Below, in pieces: positions 62,005-64,000 of a DNA stretch of 64,000 bases. The position numbers were made by a program, and so were the translations under genes. Position 1 is the first letter of the stretch. Each line of letters opens with the position of its first letter. The notes under the pieces were generated by a model, which had not been told where the DNA came from, searched no databases, and saw only the letters and a program-made list of their open reading frames with translations. The stretch spans positions 24,986,001-25,050,000 of the forward strand of contig NC_046675.1 in NCBI RefSeq assembly GCF_003369915.1, given 5' to 3'. Source of the DNA: Drosophila miranda (lineage: Eukaryota > Arthropoda > Insecta > Diptera > Drosophilidae).

Positions 62005-64000
62005 ACATTTATTATTGCTTATATTTAGCTTGATTCTTTGATATTGGATATACCAATAAGTTTATTTCATTAAAAATGTCCCTCCTCTAGAATCTTCTTA
62101 TGTGCCAGAGGTTTTCCCCTTAAAAAAACAGCACCAAAGAGGTCAACATCCGCTAATTAAGGTCACTTTCATCCCAGCCTCCGAGACCATAAATTTTCCC
62201 TAAAAAAACAGTCTTACAACACGTTCCGCCTTATTATGACCATGCGAACAAAGAACAATAAAAAATAGAGCAAAACCCCTGGGGAGGGTTGGAAAAAATA
62301 CCACTTAAAAAATTTGCAAACATGTTTTGCATACAGCCAAACCGATCATCAAATATTCACATTCATACAACGGGAGAAATGAGCGAAAATCTTTGGGTGC
62401 ATTTTCACCCAGAATCAGCAGCACCCAAAAGAAAAGAATCTTTGAAAGCAACCACCAAAGGCACACGGCACACACGAAGAGATATCCAGCTGCTTGTAAG
62501 ACCCACGTCACGATCTCGATCACGGGACAGATCTCTTTTGTGCAAAGAACTGGAGCGAACAAATGCGAGTGCGAAAATCTACCCCATAATCCGGGGAAGA
62601 TATATTCCAAATTAAACTTACGGAAACAAAAGAAAAACGAAAGGAAAGACGGTTTATTTGCGTATCGAAATGTGCAAATTTTTCAATGTTTTTCTTTGCG
62701 TTATATTCATAAATCTTTTTTGGGTAAAAGTGAATTTCAGTTTCGATAATTTCGATGGAAGGGGGGAATGTACATACATTTGGATGATGATTAGTTCCGT
62801 TGGAGGCCTCAACAAATCCCACACAATATGATTCACTAAAACTACAACTGGACTTAGTATTTGCGTTGACATCACCTGTCCGAAAGTCGCAGCTCAATAA
62901 TTGGTGTCATAAAAGTTAGTTAAATCATATTTTGGATGTCAGTCAGAATCGGTGACATTCCCCAAATCAGAAGGAACTCCATTGCGTGCTGATTGCCTTG
63001 GGCATTGTTTCGATGACACGCCAAATGGTCTCTGTTTCCAGAGTCTATTCCCACCTGTCAACCTAATGGATAATGGTTCTATGCTTCTGTCTCGTGGCCC
63101 TGTCCCTGTCCCTGTCCCCTGATGTGTGCAAACACACAATTACGCGTTCCGTATGACGAGGGCGTGTCAGGTGGCGCTTGTGGTCTATATAGGGTATGGC
63201 ATGCCCATACCCATGCCCCCATCAGAGCAAACAATAATCACCAATTTACAGCTCGTCATCGAGTCGGGTAAATGGCGACAACGTAATGTCATTTGATGTT
63301 GATTTGTGATTGCTGCAATTATATGTAAATTAATTATGGGGTTTCGCTGGTTTAGGGAATGCTTTTGGTTGTGCTGTAACCAAATGTAAAAGATAATTTC
63401 CATAGACATTGTCTTTTGCAAGTGAACAACAAGTTTTGGCATGCAAATTGACAAGACTTTGACTGCACCCAGACAACTCTCGAAAGCCTTTTCCGTAAGT
63501 GGCAGAGACAACTCAATGATGTCTCCAAATGTGTTACGCTCGATCGGGGATTGAGGTCTGTGGATCCCCAGTGGGGCAGACAGACCGAAAAGACACATCC
63601 CAGAAACAGATACTGAGGGAGATGCAGATCTGCAGATCTGCAGTTGCAGATACAGTTGCAAATGTTGCAGCTGCCCCAGCGATCGAAGTGGCGCGATCAT
63701 GTGCAGATTCTGTCTGCTCTCTGTGTCGTTTTTTGTTTTGAGAGCTTTAGCACTGGGGATCTGGAAGCACTTGACATGAAGAAATAATTCCATTGAGTTG
63801 ACAACTATGTCAGGAATCTCAAGCGAGACAAAATTAGACAAGAAGCGTGATTTACGGAACCCTTAAAGAGCAAATGCGATGACAATGTCTGGATGTGGAT
63901 CTGTTTCTGGGTCTGCGAAGCACATGTGCAAATGGAGATAAGAGGCGGACCTGATCGACGCTTCCCTATGGCCACATAAGACACAGAACATTGTGATTTA
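62005..64000. other. Window end, no gene supported
   Basis: AT-rich sequence with a cctgtc repeat (about 63098-63118). The minus-strand 218-codon frame (63185-63841) is discussed among the rejected items. No other signal. Confidence 0.45.

Noticed and set aside
63185-63841. 218-codon minus-strand open frame
   Set aside because: Its first ATG is internal, part is coded by cagatctg/ttgcag repeats, and no domain, signal peptide or splice support is visible. It is the least certain rejection, and conservation would settle it.

Overview
The window is animal nuclear DNA, almost certainly from a Drosophila fly. Introns are short (about 50-70 nt) with GTRAGT donors and pyrimidine-AG acceptors, core promoters have TATA and TCAKTY initiator motifs, and the genes are typical fly genes: Cog1, a short-chain acyl-CoA dehydrogenase, a phosphoglycerate mutase retrocopy, Cyp313a-like P450s and secreted S1 proteases. 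The abundant short hexamer repeats would suit an obscura-group species, but that is only an impression. Exon models were built by hand from splice motifs and reading-frame phase; no alignment could be run.

Layout. 0.9-1.8 kb: a small Gly/Lys-rich gene (+). 2.2-6.8 kb: Cog1 (-, five exons), with an unrecognised tail-anchored ORF nested on the opposite strand in its second intron. 6.8-8.9 kb: AT-rich DNA with diverged interspersed repeats and one orphan ORF. 8.9-10.3 kb: mitochondrial short-chain acyl-CoA dehydrogenase (-, three exons). 11.7-13.2 kb: an RIIa-like/IQ-motif protein with a Pro-Glu-Ala tail (+, four exons), which converges on the next gene with only 68 nt between stop codons. 13.3-19.6 kb: three secreted S1 serine protease genes (two -, one +). 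20.9-21.2 kb: a possible 38-residue spliced gene (+). 21.6-22.5 kb: an intronless phosphoglycerate mutase (-). 22.9-28.4 kb: two tandem P450 genes (-) whose seven coding exons have the same lengths; a decayed Helitron lies between them, beside the upstream copy's neighbour's promoter. 45.0-47.2 kb: an intronless glycerophosphodiester phosphodiesterase with a starch-binding domain (+). 60.25-61.99 kb: a young 5'-truncated Jockey-clade LINE (-). The stretches 28.6-45.0, 47.2-60.2 and 62.0-64.0 kb hold no gene I can support; they may be intergenic or introns of genes that extend outside the window.

The genes do not form a single pathway. The coherent groups are the protease cluster (all three share an unusual Gly189/Asp226 substrate-pocket signature) and the P450 pair. 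The most interesting structural result is at the P450 pair: a block that lies just upstream of the TATA box of one copy lies about 1.5 kb away in the other copy, and a Helitron carcass fills the gap.
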